Shown here: piece after piece, positions 31,315 through 38,945 of the stretch
How the letters are laid out: every line of letters starts with the position of its first letter
How positions within the stretch are numbered: position 1 is the first letter of the stretch
NCBI RefSeq assembly: GCF_003946465.1
Contig: NZ_RHOL01000008.1
Location: forward strand, 1-64,000
Direction of reading: 5' to 3'
DNA: 64,000 bases
Source: Lacticaseibacillus hegangensis
GTDB lineage: Bacteria; Bacillota; Bacilli; Lactobacillales; Lactobacillaceae
Notes under the pieces: generated by a model
What the model saw: only the letters and a program-made list of their open reading frames with translations
What the model was told of the DNA's origin: nothing
The model's database searches: none
Made by a program: the position numbers and the translations under genes

Positions 31315-31836
31315 CTACATCGTCGCTTCCATCAGCCAGTCGTGCTGGGGGTCGTTGCCGACGACAAAAGCGTGCTCGCCGACTTTGTGGAAGCCGCGTG
31401 CGGTGTAAAAGGCCTTGGCCGGCTCGTTGTGCTCCCAGACGCCGAGCGCGATGGTGTCCTTGTGCTGATCCTTTGCCATTTTCAAGGCGTGGGCGTAGAG
31501 CTTGCTGCCGAGGCCCTGGTGCTTGTACGCCGGCAAAATGTAGATTCGTTCCAGCTCCAGTGCATTTTTCGCCTGCACATCGCTGGTTACGGCGCCGTCG
31601 ACGTTGAGTTTGAGGTAGCCGGCGGGCGTGCCATCGACCGTGATGAACCAGAAGGTCGTGCCCGGCGTGTTCAGCTCCCGGGTGAGCTGTTCTGGCGAGT
31701 AAGCCGTATCTAGAAAAGCCGCCATGTCGGCTGGGGCCGTGTTGGCATTGAAGGTATCGGCAAACGTGGTGCGGGCTAGGTGCACTAGCGTGGGGATCTG
31801 GTCAGCGGTGACGGGGATGATTTGGGTTTCGGTCAT
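31315..31836 (-). CDS. GNAT family N-acetyltransferase
   Basis: A 173-aa acetyltransferase: ELERIYILPAYKHQGLGSKLYAHALKMA is motif A with the acetyl-CoA loop (Q/R-x-x-G-x-G/A as HQGLGS), followed by VWEHNEPAKAFYTARGFHKVGEHAF, motif B. Together these match the RimI/PAT-like group that acetylates amines or peptides. I chose ATG 31836 because AAAGGAGT precedes it; the frame continues 18 codons upstream without a ribosome site. It is monocistronic and not linked to its neighbours. The substrate is unknown. Confidence 0.88.
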   Translation of the reverse strand: MTETQIIPVTADQIPTLVHLARTTFADTFNANTAPADMAAFLDTAYSPEQLTRELNTPGTTFWFITVDGTPAGYLKLNVDGAVTSDVQAKNALELERIYILPAYKHQGLGSKLYAHALKMAKDQHKDTIALGVWEHNEPAKAFYTARGFHKVGEHAFVVGNDPQHDWLMEATM

Positions 31837-31990
31837 AGTAAAAACTCCTTTGATGCTAGTGCGTGGTTGCACTTTGTTGGAGTTAATCATACGCCTTCAC
31901 AGTCGGTTCGGCTGCAGTAATTTACCGCTCCCAGGTAATCATGTGCAACCCCAGGCGCAGGTGTACGACCGCATCGTGAGGGAGGCCGCA

Positions 31991-32006
31991 AGTTTCACGT
32001 GAAACA
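31991..32006. other. Candidate parS site (ParB binding)
   Basis: AGTTTCACGTGAAACA matches parS TGTTTCACGTGAAACA in 15 of 16 positions and includes the perfect 14-bp palindrome GTTTCACGTGAAAC. It is intergenic, between the acetyltransferase and TetR genes, 30 kb from the candidate at 1845. Confidence 0.8.
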
Positions 32007-32026
32007 GAAGGCCCGGCTGACGCTAA

Positions 32027-32070
32027 AGCACCACCGTCCTTTTTCGGTTGCGAAAAGGGCCGGTGGTGCT
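32027..32070. terminator. Long hairpin, probable terminator of the ABC-2/TetR operon
   Basis: AGCACCACCG (32027-32036) pairs exactly with CGGTGGTGCT (32061-32070), with an inner TCCTTTTTCG/CGAAAAGG arm. It is directly after the TetR stop on the minus strand; the T-tract is short (TTTAG), so strength is uncertain. Confidence 0.55.
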
Positions 32071-32076
32071 GTTTGG

Positions 32077-32715
32077 CTATTTAGCAAAGAGTAGCGGCGT
32101 GACCTCTAGCAAGATTTGATCCGTTGCCTGGTCAACATCGAGTTGCAGTTCTGGTTTCAGGATAACTGGCAACAGGTACGTCAGCATCAGGCCGAATATC
32201 GGCCGAAAGGACTCGAGGGTGAGGGGATGCTGGGGCTGGCTGAAGTTTGCCAGCATGGGCAGGACGGCCGGGACAAAGCGTTGCTTGGCCATTGCCAGGG
32301 CACTGTCGAACAAGTCGGTGTTGACCAGGACTTCTTGCAGAAAGACGCGTATGATCAACCGGTTGTCCAGGACAAAGCGCATGCGGTCACTGACGAGAAA
32401 CCGCAGTGCGGCTTCCAGCGAGTCGAAGTGTTGCTTGGCTGTTTCGGCGACAAATTCATCGGCGACGGCGGGGAGCACGCTGGCTTTCAGCGGCTCAAGC
32501 AAAGCGTCGAGGATCTCGCGTTTATTTTTAAAATGCTTGTACACGGTCCCTTCTGAAACGCCCGCCAGCTTCGCGATGTCGGCGGTCGTGGTGCGATCGT
32601 AGCCTTGCTCGGAAAAAAGCTTCAGGCAGGCCTTCAGCACGTTCTGCTGTTTTTGGGACAAGTCTGACTTTGCCAGGCTGTTGGCCAATAATGTTTCAAC
32701 TGAATTGACTTGCAT
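32077..32715 (-). CDS. TetR family repressor of its own ABC-2 operon
   Basis: A 212-aa TetR/AcrR protein: KQQNVLKACLKLFSEQGYDRTTTADIAKLAGVSEGTVYKHFKNKREIL is the classic helix-turn-helix (residues 21-68). Start ATG 32715 has GGAGG five bases ahead. It is the last gene of the ATPase-permease-tetR operon. Two palindromes of the form TGAGT-N4-ACTCA lie at the operon promoter and are the probable operators, making an autoregulated drug-responsive unit. Confidence 0.88.
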   Translation of the reverse strand: MQVNSVETLLANSLAKSDLSQKQQNVLKACLKLFSEQGYDRTTTADIAKLAGVSEGTVYKHFKNKREILDALLEPLKASVLPAVADEFVAETAKQHFDSLEAALRFLVSDRMRFVLDNRLIIRVFLQEVLVNTDLFDSALAMAKQRFVPAVLPMLANFSQPQHPLTLESFRPIFGLMLTYLLPVILKPELQLDVDQATDQILLEVTPLLFAK

Positions 32716-32745
32716 GGCGGCCTCCTTATTGCTGCGATCAGTTTA

Positions 32746-33897
32746 TCACACCTTGCGATACCGCCGCATGCCGCGGACGTTCAGGCCGGTCAGGACCAGC
32801 AGGAAAAGCAGAAGCACGCCGATGTCGAGCCCCAGGCTCGTGAGCTTGGTGCCGTACATGATGATCTGCGTCATCGCGTGGCCGGCGTAAGTCAGCGGCA
32901 GCACGTAGGAGATGTCTTTGACCCAGCTCGCCAACGAATCCAGCGGCACGATGCCGGAGAAAAAGACTTGGGGGATGACGATGATGGGGATAAACTGCAT
33001 CATCTGGAATTCGGATTCCGCCAGCGTCGACATCAGGATACCGAACGCCAGCGCGACGAGGGCAAGCAGGAAGTTGATGACCATGACCGCACCCAGCGTC
33101 CCGGTGATTTCAACGCCCATGAAGCCAACTGTGGTCAGCACGATGATGACGGTTTGAATCATGGCCAGGATGCCATAGCTGATCATGTAGCCCAGCACGA
33201 TCTCACCGCGGCGCACCGGGGTGGCCAGCAGGCGGTCCAGCGTGCCAGTCGTGCGCTCCTTGAGCAGCGCCATGCCGGAAATCAGGAACACGAAGAAGAA
33301 GACGAAAAAGCCCATCAGGATCGGCACGATTTTGTCAAAAAAGCCGGTGTTCTTATCGCCGTAGTTGTAGCGGCTCTTGATCTTGGTGCGCAGTTGGGCC
33401 TTGGCTTCGGGATGCTTCATGGCCGCGGCCGCATGCGGGGACAGCTTCGCGATGGTGGTCGCCATTTGGCTGACGGTCCTGCTCAGCTTGACGGTCGTTT
33501 GCTTCAGCGTCTTCATGCCGTTTTGGGTCAGCGCCGCATTGAAGCCGGCCTTGACCAGGCTGGTCTTGGTGGCATCGGTGTTGGCGTAGGTGATGGTGTA
33601 ATGGCTGGCGCTGGTTTCGTGAATCACGGCGTCGACCTTTTGATTCCGCAACGCTTGTTGCGCGCTGGCATCGCTGCTCTTTTTGGTTACCGTCACGTGC
33701 TTGACGTCGTTCAGCGTGGTGCGGACGTTGTTGTTCAAGTCAACGGTGGCGACTTTGACACTGGTTGAGGCGCTTTGCGTAAAAATCAGCTTCATCAAAA
33801 ACATGATCAGCACTGGCGCCACAAACATCAGCGCCAAGGTGCGCTTGTCGCGAATGAGCTCAGTCATCACGCGGCGGGCAATATAAAGTGCGCGCAT
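32746..33897 (-). CDS. ABC-2 type exporter permease
   Basis: A 383-aa permease of the YhgE/NodJ/DrrB-like ABC-2 group. One N-terminal TM (TLALMFVAPVLIMFLMKLIF) is followed by an extracytoplasmic domain (residues 45-175) and five TM helices, the first being KIVPILMGFFVFFFVFLISG, with ERTTGTLDRLLATPVRRGEIVLGY between TMs as the coupling element. It starts one base after the ATPase stop, so they are tightly coupled. It pairs with that ATPase for multidrug or lipid-linked export. Substrate unknown. Confidence 0.9.
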   Translation of the reverse strand: MRALYIARRVMTELIRDKRTLALMFVAPVLIMFLMKLIFTQSASTSVKVATVDLNNNVRTTLNDVKHVTVTKKSSDASAQQALRNQKVDAVIHETSASHYTITYANTDATKTSLVKAGFNAALTQNGMKTLKQTTVKLSRTVSQMATTIAKLSPHAAAAMKHPEAKAQLRTKIKSRYNYGDKNTGFFDKIVPILMGFFVFFFVFLISGMALLKERTTGTLDRLLATPVRRGEIVLGYMISYGILAMIQTVIIVLTTVGFMGVEITGTLGAVMVINFLLALVALAFGILMSTLAESEFQMMQFIPIIVIPQVFFSGIVPLDSLASWVKDISYVLPLTYAGHAMTQIIMYGTKLTSLGLDIGVLLLFLLVLTGLNVRGMRRYRKV

Positions 33898-33898
33898 A

Positions 33899-34621
33899 TT
33901 AACCCACCCCTTCCGCTTTTAAGAAGACTTCTTCGATCGTCTTGACCTGGTACTGTGCCTCGAGCTTGGCCGGCGCATCGTAGGCCATGACCTTGCCATC
34001 GAGCAGCAGCGCGACCTCGTCAGTGAGCTCGGCCTCGTCCATCACGTGGGTGGTGATCAGCACGCCGCGGCCGGCGTCGCGCAGTTGATGCAGCTCGTGC
34101 CAGATCTTGCGCCGCAGCGCCGGGTCAATGCCGACGGTCGGTTCATCCAGCACCAGCAGCTCGGGGTCACCGAGCAGGGCAATGGCGAGCGACAGCCGGC
34201 GCCGCATACCGCCTGAGTAGCCGGAAACGCGCTTTTTGAGGTCGGGCGTGAGGTCCACGACGTCGGCGACATGCGCGATGTTGGCAGCCAGCGTGTCCTT
34301 TTTGACCCCTTTCATGCGGCCGAAAAAGCGCAGGTTCTCCTCGCCGGTGAGGGCGTCGTACAGTGAATCATCCTGGGCCATGTACCCGATGCGGCCCAAA
34401 AGCGCGCGGTTAGGCATGTGCGTGGCGAGCACGAGGGCCTCGCCGCCATCTGCGACTTCCATGCCCAGCGCGGTTTTGATCGCCGTGGATTTGCCGGCGC
34501 CGCTGGGGCCAATGAGCCCGAGGATCTGGCCTGCGTCCACGTGCAGTGAAACGTCTGCCAGCACGGTTTGCTTACCGAACTTCTTTTGCAGGTGTTTCAA
34601 ATCAATTAATCTAGTTGTCAT
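33899..34621 (-). CDS. ABC-2 type exporter ATPase
   Basis: A 240-aa ATPase: Walker A GPSGAGKSTAIK (residues 35-46), Q-loop GYMAQDDSLY, signature YSGGMRRRLSLAIALLG, Walker B LLVLDEPTVGID and H-loop TTHVMDEAE. The GGMRRR signature and the GID D-loop are typical of DrrA/CcmA-type drug exporters. ATG 34621 is chosen since AAGGAGACG lies upstream; a longer frame reaching 34657 would include the operator. First gene of the operon, divergent from hrtR with 203 bases between. Confidence 0.9.
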   Translation of the reverse strand: MTTRLIDLKHLQKKFGKQTVLADVSLHVDAGQILGLIGPSGAGKSTAIKTALGMEVADGGEALVLATHMPNRALLGRIGYMAQDDSLYDALTGEENLRFFGRMKGVKKDTLAANIAHVADVVDLTPDLKKRVSGYSGGMRRRLSLAIALLGDPELLVLDEPTVGIDPALRRKIWHELHQLRDAGRGVLITTHVMDEAELTDEVALLLDGKVMAYDAPAKLEAQYQVKTIEEVFLKAEGVG

Positions 34622-34637
34622 TCGTATCGTCTCCTTG

Positions 34638-34703
34638 GTGAGTGGTGACTCACTCAACGCCGATCACTATACCCGACTAAAAAGTGAGTGTCAACTCACT
34701 TTT
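34638..34703. promoter_or_regulatory. Two TetR operators, TGAGT-N4-ACTCA
   Basis: Site 1, GTGAGT-GGTG-ACTCAC (34638-34653), and site 2, AAAAGTGAGT-GTCA-ACTCACTTTT arms (34680-34703, perfect 10-bp arms), share the TGAGT-N4-ACTCA core and lie 27 bp apart, just upstream of the ATPase start. They are probably bound by the TetR at 32077. Confidence 0.7.
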
Positions 34704-34738
34704 CAAAAAACTTTCTGAAAATAATTAAGGCAAAAAAG

Positions 34739-34800
34739 TTGACACGGTGTCACCGACGCGTATACTAATCAACATCGACAGGTGGTGACACGTCGTCACC
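34739..34800 (+). promoter_or_regulatory. hrtRBA promoter with HrtR-like operators
   Basis: TTGACA (34739-34744), 16-bp spacer, TATACT (34761-34766). The palindrome TGACAC-G-GTGTCA (34740-34752) overlaps the -35 and has the same half-sites as the Lactococcus lactis HrtR operator ATGACACAGTGTCAT (recalled from the literature). A second dyad GGTGAC-ACGTC-GTCACC lies at 34784-34800, downstream of the -10. Confidence 0.75.
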
Positions 34801-34824
34801 CCCACAGAAAGCGAGGATCAACCC

Positions 34825-35343
34825 TTGGTATTACCCACTTTTGAACATTTAGACGAAGAAAAACGAGCGCGCATCCGCCAGGCGCTGCTGAATGAATTTT
34901 CCCATTACCCGCTGGCGGACGCCCAGGTGGCGCGGATTGTGAAGGACGCCGGCATTGCGCGCGGCGCGTTTTACAAGTACTTCACCGACCTGACCGACGC
35001 GTACCAGTACCTGTTCGGCATCGCGATGGGCGTGATTCACCGGGGAATGCCCCAGCGGCCGACCGCCGGCAACGTCGACGAGTACATCGCAGCGCTGCGC
35101 CAGTTTGTTGAAACCACCAGCCAGTGCGAGTACCGCGAACTGATTCAGCAGCATTTTCGCTACAACGAAGGCTACCTGGGCGAGGCGCCAACGCGGCTGA
35201 TTCCGGGCGGCGACGCGAAGCAGTGGGCGTTCACCGTGCTGTACCACCAAACTGTCAAGGACATTATGTTGGCGCCGGACACCGCTGAGGCCCGGATCGC
35301 ACAGCTGCGCATCGCCTTGACGCGCGGCAGTGAAGGAGAATGA
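34825..35343 (+). CDS. hrtR: HrtR-like heme-responsive TetR repressor
   Basis: A 172-aa TetR protein with helix-turn-helix ADAQVARIVKDAGIARGAFYKYFTDLTDAYQYL (residues 31-63). Lactococcal HrtR binds heme through His72 and His149. Here there is a histidine exactly at residue 72 (GVIHRGM) and another at 141 (VLYHQTV), in helices equivalent by position. The TTG start at 34825 is preceded by GCGAGGAT. It overlaps no gene but precedes the permease by four bases. Together with the near-identical operator and the HrtB/HrtA neighbours this supports heme sensing; sequence alone does not prove ligand identity. Confidence 0.78.
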   Translation: MVLPTFEHLDEEKRARIRQALLNEFSHYPLADAQVARIVKDAGIARGAFYKYFTDLTDAYQYLFGIAMGVIHRGMPQRPTAGNVDEYIAALRQFVETTSQCEYRELIQQHFRYNEGYLGEAPTRLIPGGDAKQWAFTVLYHQTVKDIMLAPDTAEARIAQLRIALTRGSEGE

Positions 35344-35347
35344 GGTC

Positions 35348-36403
35348 ATGTTTTTAGCACTTAAAGAAATCAAAAAAGAAAAACTGCGCTCGGGCCTGAT
35401 CATTTTCATGATCGTCCTGATCGGGTATCTGATCTTCATCCTGACCAGCCTGGCGCTGGGCCTCGCGCAGCAAAACACCGACGCCATCAATGGCTGGCAG
35501 GCGCAGCGCATCGTGCTGAACGCCGACGCGAACACCGACATGCGCCAGTCGTTCCTGACCCAAAAACAGGTTGGCAAGCTGTCGAACAAGGAGGCGCTGC
35601 TGGGCGAAACCAGCGTGGTCGCCAAGGCCAAGGGCCAAAAGCAGCAGTCCGCCGTGTTCCTGGGGCTGAAGTCGAGTCAGTTCATCTACAAAAATTTGAA
35701 GCTGACGGCCGGCCGCAACGTGCAAAAAGGCAACGAGGTCGTGGTCGACACCGCGTTCAAGAACGCCGGCTACAAGCTCGGCGACAAGCTGCAGCTGAAT
35801 GATTACAAGGATAAGTTCACCATTGTCGGCTTCACCGATAAGGCCAAGCTGAACATCGCGCCAGTTGTTTACGGCCGCCTGAGCAGCTGGTCCGCGTTGC
35901 GCGGCATCAAGGCGGGTCCGGTCGGCTCGGCGGTGATCTCGCAAAGCAAGACCTACAAAAATACGAATGCGGGCGTGAAAACCTACACCAAGCAGCAGGT
36001 CATCAATAAGTTGCCCGGGTACTCCGCGCAAAACGCGACCTTTATTTTGATGATCGGGTTTTTGATGGTGATCTCGCTGATCATCATTGCGGTGTTCCTG
36101 TACATCCTGACGATGCAAAAGCTGCCGAATTACGCGGTGCTGCGCGCGCAGGGGATCCCCAGCAAGGTGCTGGTCGGCGCCACGGTATCGCAGTCGCTCC
36201 TGCTGGTGCTGTCCGGCTTAGTGCTGGCGACCGTGTTAACCATCGCGACGGCGGCCGTGATGCCGAGCGCCGTGCCGATGGCCTTCGACATTCCGGCGCT
36301 GGCCGAAGTGGGCCTGGGACTGCTGGTCATGGCGCTGCTGGGGAGTTTGATTCCGATTAAATCGGTGCTGAGCGTTGATCCCGTTTCCGTTATTGGAGGT
36401 TAA
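35348..36403 (+). CDS. hrtB: HrtB-like FtsX-family heme exporter permease
   Basis: A 351-aa permease with the four-TM MacB/FtsX layout: FLALKEIKKEKLRSGLIIFM and TM1 (residues 15-38), a 190-residue extracytoplasmic domain, then three TMs from about residue 225 (FILMIGFLMVISLIIIAVFL) and the closing SVDPVSVIGG, which resembles the C-terminal DPIEAIGG of staphylococcal HrtB. The length is the same as known HrtB. ATG 35348 has GGAGAATGAGG upstream. Known HrtB proteins draw heme from the membrane and expel it. Middle gene of the hrtRBA operon. Confidence 0.82.
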   Translation: MFLALKEIKKEKLRSGLIIFMIVLIGYLIFILTSLALGLAQQNTDAINGWQAQRIVLNADANTDMRQSFLTQKQVGKLSNKEALLGETSVVAKAKGQKQQSAVFLGLKSSQFIYKNLKLTAGRNVQKGNEVVVDTAFKNAGYKLGDKLQLNDYKDKFTIVGFTDKAKLNIAPVVYGRLSSWSALRGIKAGPVGSAVISQSKTYKNTNAGVKTYTKQQVINKLPGYSAQNATFILMIGFLMVISLIIIAVFLYILTMQKLPNYAVLRAQGIPSKVLVGATVSQSLLLVLSGLVLATVLTIATAAVMPSAVPMAFDIPALAEVGLGLLVMALLGSLIPIKSVLSVDPVSVIGG

Positions 36404-36408
36404 GTCGC

Positions 36409-37098
36409 ATGAAAAATTCATTTTCAGTCTCACACGTGAGCCAGGTATTCGGCACCGGCACCGCCCGGGTCGAGGCGCTCCACGACGTCAGTTTTGAGGC
36501 GGACGCCGGCTCACTGAGTCTCATCATGGGGCCGTCCGGCTCCGGGAAAAGCACCTTTTTGACGATTGCCGGTGGCCTGCTGACGCCGACCAGTGGCAGC
36601 GTTGAGGTCAACGGCGTCAAGTACACCGAGCGCTCCAAAAAGCAGCGCGACGCCTTGCGCCTGGATGCCATCGGTTTTGTGCTCCAGGCCTACCACCTGC
36701 TGCCGTACCTGACCGTCGCTGACCAGTTCAAGCTGGTCGACCGGGTCAAGCCAAACGGCAACTTGTCGAAGGAACAGCTTGATGAGGTGCTGGCAACCCT
36801 AGGCATTCAAAACCTGGTGCACAAGTACCCCGGTGAGCTTTCCGGCGGCCAGCAGCAGCGTGTTGCCATCGCGCGGGCCCTGTACCCGGACCCGGCAATC
36901 ATTTTGGCCGATGAACCGACCGCGGCGCTCGACAGTGCCCGCGTCGAGGTGGTCGGGGCGCTGCTCAAGGACCTCGCGATTAAGCGTAACAAGGCCGTCG
37001 TGGTCGTCACCCACGACACGCGGCTCATCCCGTTTGCCGACCACCTTTACAACATGCAGGACGGCTGGCTGCGCGAGGCGGAGGCCGTCGTGAGCTAA
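36409..37098 (+). CDS. hrtA: HrtA-like ABC ATPase
   Basis: A 229-aa ATPase: Walker A GPSGSGKSTFL (residues 39-49), Q-loop IGFVLQAYHLLPYL, signature [15 protein letters not shown], Walker B IILADEPTAALD and H-loop VTHD. The length and fit with the FtsX-type permease are typical of LolD/HrtA/MacB ATPases. It starts five bases after hrtB with GGAGGT upstream. It drives HrtB. No clear hairpin terminator follows; the 100-bp gap to the next gene has a cre-like box. Confidence 0.85.
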   Translation: MKNSFSVSHVSQVFGTGTARVEALHDVSFEADAGSLSLIMGPSGSGKSTFLTIAGGLLTPTSGSVEVNGVKYTERSKKQRDALRLDAIGFVLQAYHLLPYLTVADQFKLVDRVKPNGNLSKEQLDEVLATLGIQNLVHKYPGELSGGQQQRVAIARALYPDPAIILADEPTAALDSARVEVVGALLKDLAIKRNKAVVVVTHDTRLIPFADHLYNMQDGWLREAEAVVS

Positions 37099-37164
37099 AA
37101 AAACGGCGACACCCTGAGCATATGATTCGCATTTCACCCCTAACATGCGTTATCCTAGATGTGG

Positions 37165-37178
37165 ATAAAGCGTTTTCA
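37165..37178 (+). promoter_or_regulatory. cre-like box upstream of the 82-aa gene
   Basis: ATAAAGCGTTTTCA fits the CcpA consensus except for its first two positions. It is 24 bases before the start of the next gene, so repression of it by CcpA is possible. Confidence 0.4.
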
Positions 37179-37201
37179 TCAATGGGAAGGGGACGAGTCA
37201 C

Positions 37202-37450
37202 ATGGAGTTCAAGGTCAGTCTGATGGTCAGCAAGAACCCGGTGCTGTTTTGGTGGGACGATGGGTTGAAAACCGACACCCCGGCCGCGCTGGAGTACCTG
37301 AATGAAGTGGCACCGATCACCACCGTGAGATTTCCGGAGCCGACAGGCAAGCAAGGTTTTGACCTGACCGACTGCGAAGAGACGTTTAATGGGTTGATGT
37401 CGATGGGCGCCAACGTGGTCCTGGCGCCGCGGCCTAAGGAATTGCAGTAG
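37202..37450 (+). CDS. Small protein of unknown function
   Basis: An 82-aa soluble protein: EFKVSLMVSKNPVLFWWDDG, then LEYLNEVAPITTVRF, CEETFNGLMSMGANVVLAPR. Alternating hydrophobic strands and helices give an alpha/beta look, but no family is recognised. ATG 37202 has AAGGGGACGAG upstream and a hairpin terminator follows, so the gene is well supported. A cre-like box lies before it. Function unknown. Confidence 0.7.
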   Translation: MEFKVSLMVSKNPVLFWWDDGLKTDTPAALEYLNEVAPITTVRFPEPTGKQGFDLTDCEETFNGLMSMGANVVLAPRPKELQ

Positions 37451-37454
37451 CATG

Positions 37455-37494
37455 AATAACGGCTTGCTCCGTGAGGGGCAGGCCGTTATTTTTA
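37455..37494 (+). terminator. Terminator after the 82-aa gene
   Basis: AATAACGGC-TTGC pairs with GCAGGCCGTTATT (one-base bulge), followed by TTTT. Confidence 0.85.
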
Positions 37495-37662
37495 TATCCG
37501 GCAAGGCTGTTTTGGAGGGCACAGTCGAGTAGTAGACGCTCTGAACCTAAAGAAAGCGATATAAAGACGAACGAATATTGTGTAATGGGATAAATCATAT
37601 TGTTATAGGCCGTTGCTCATGGTATGCTTCACTCGGTGCAGTTAGTTAAGGGGGTATGGGGA

Positions 37663-38250
37663 ATGGCAATCAAATCGACGCACGTAGAACAAATCAGTGC
37701 CCATAATCGGTATTATCGTGCGACGGGTGTGACAGTCTTGATCGCGTTTTGGGGTAATTGTCTGAACTTCAAAGGACGGTCCAGCCGAAGCGAGTACTGG
37801 GGCCCCGCGTTACTGGTTGCTGCCCTGGTCAGCGTCGTTGCGACGACATTAACCGTGTCGCTCATCGGCAGCAGCAGTGAGCTGACTAATGGCCTAAAGT
37901 TAGATCAATTATTCGGCGGACTGGGTGGTGGGCTGTTAATTATATTGTTCGTAGTGATTGGCTTGCCAAGCATCACGCTGTTTATCCGGCGTTCACGCGA
38001 TGCCGGTATTCCGTGGTGGTTCTATGTCATTATCCTGACTTTGAATCTAGTGTCATACTTCATACCAAACGCGCCAAGTGCAGAAAGATTTCTTACTGGA
38101 GCGGTGTCTTTAACGATATTGATTTTAACGCTGTTTCTGATTTTGGCCCTCAAGCCATCTCGGTCTCAGCCAACGTCATCTTCCAAGTCAGCGACGGCCG
38201 GGAATAATATCAGTCGTGATGATCCTGACCGCCCATATACTGAAGGCTGA
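37663..38250 (+). CDS. DUF805 membrane protein, copy 1
   Basis: A 195-aa protein with the DUF805 layout: a soluble start with AHNRYYRATGVT, then the signature FWGNCLNFKGRSSRSEYWGP leading into TM1, and four TM helices in total, including LIILFVVIGLPSITLFIRRSRDAGIPWW. The tail is polar and Ser-rich. ATG 37663 is chosen for homology with copy 2 (both begin MAIKS) and the AAGGGGG upstream. Role unknown; DUF805 (YhaH-like) proteins are inner-membrane proteins of undefined function. Tandem with a close paralogue. Confidence 0.85.
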   Translation: MAIKSTHVEQISAHNRYYRATGVTVLIAFWGNCLNFKGRSSRSEYWGPALLVAALVSVVATTLTVSLIGSSSELTNGLKLDQLFGGLGGGLLIILFVVIGLPSITLFIRRSRDAGIPWWFYVIILTLNLVSYFIPNAPSAERFLTGAVSLTILILTLFLILALKPSRSQPTSSSKSATAGNNISRDDPDRPYTEG

Positions 38251-38300
38251 TTGGTACTAGATAAGAGAAGTAATCATCAGAGCTTGAAGGAGAAAACCAA

Positions 38301-38894
38301 ATGGCAATCAAATCTGAACAACCGGAGCAAGTCGCGGCGCACAATCGGTACTACCGCGCGACCGGCTTCACGTCGATCAAGGCGTTTTTTGGCAATTATG
38401 TGAATTTCAAGGGGCGGTCCAGTCGGAGTGAATACTGGTGGATCTCGCTGTTTCAGACCATTTTATCCATCATCGTGTTGATCGCGTTCCTCGGCGCGGT
38501 GGTTGGCGCCATCGCCGGCAGCAGCCAGGGAATCGATCCCAAGAAACTGTTTGCCAGCCTTGGGGCGGGCCTGGTGATTTTTCTGGTGCTGGTGGTCGTG
38601 TTCTACGTCGCCGTGATTCTGCCGAGCATTGGTTTAACGGTTCGGCGCTATCGCGATGGCGGAATCCCGTGGTGGATATTTCCCATTCAACTCATTGTGT
38701 ACGGTGGCGCGCAGCTGATGAAAAGCGGCTCGACGGCCCAGAGCCTGGTGGAATGGGCGGCGCTGCTGTCTATGATCATCTTGGCACTGCTGCCGTCCAA
38801 GCCCTTGCCGGTTTCACATGACGGCTTCACCCAGGATGATGGTCTCGACTCGCGCATCGATCCGAGTGTGTTTGCTAACAAGGACGATGATTAG
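38301..38894 (+). CDS. DUF805 membrane protein, copy 2
   Basis: A 197-aa paralogue of the preceding gene: AAHNRYYRATGFTSIKAFFG, NFKGRSSRSEYWWISLFQT, LPSIGLTVRRYRDGGIPWW. Four TM helices and an acidic tail (DDGLDSRIDPSVFANKDDD) that differs from copy 1. GAAGGAG lies ahead of the start. It is 50 bases after copy 1 and GC-richer, so it is an older or differently selected duplicate. A terminator follows. Confidence 0.87.
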   Translation: MAIKSEQPEQVAAHNRYYRATGFTSIKAFFGNYVNFKGRSSRSEYWWISLFQTILSIIVLIAFLGAVVGAIAGSSQGIDPKKLFASLGAGLVIFLVLVVVFYVAVILPSIGLTVRRYRDGGIPWWIFPIQLIVYGGAQLMKSGSTAQSLVEWAALLSMIILALLPSKPLPVSHDGFTQDDGLDSRIDPSVFANKDDD

Positions 38895-38914
38895 AAGTAG
38901 GAGTTGAATGCACC

Positions 38915-38942
38915 AAAAAAGAGGCCAGCGCGGCCTCTTTTT
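38915..38942. terminator. Bidirectional terminator
   Basis: AAAAAAGAGGCC-AGCGC-GGCCTCTTTTT, a compact hairpin with A and T runs, between the convergent DUF805 and Mn-binding protein genes. Confidence 0.9.
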
Positions 38943-38945
38943 GCG

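Noticed and set aside
32710-33768. 352-codon + strand frame opposite the ABC-2 permease
   Set aside because: Composition dominated by His, Gln, Asp and Gly from reading a membrane protein backwards; no start signal.
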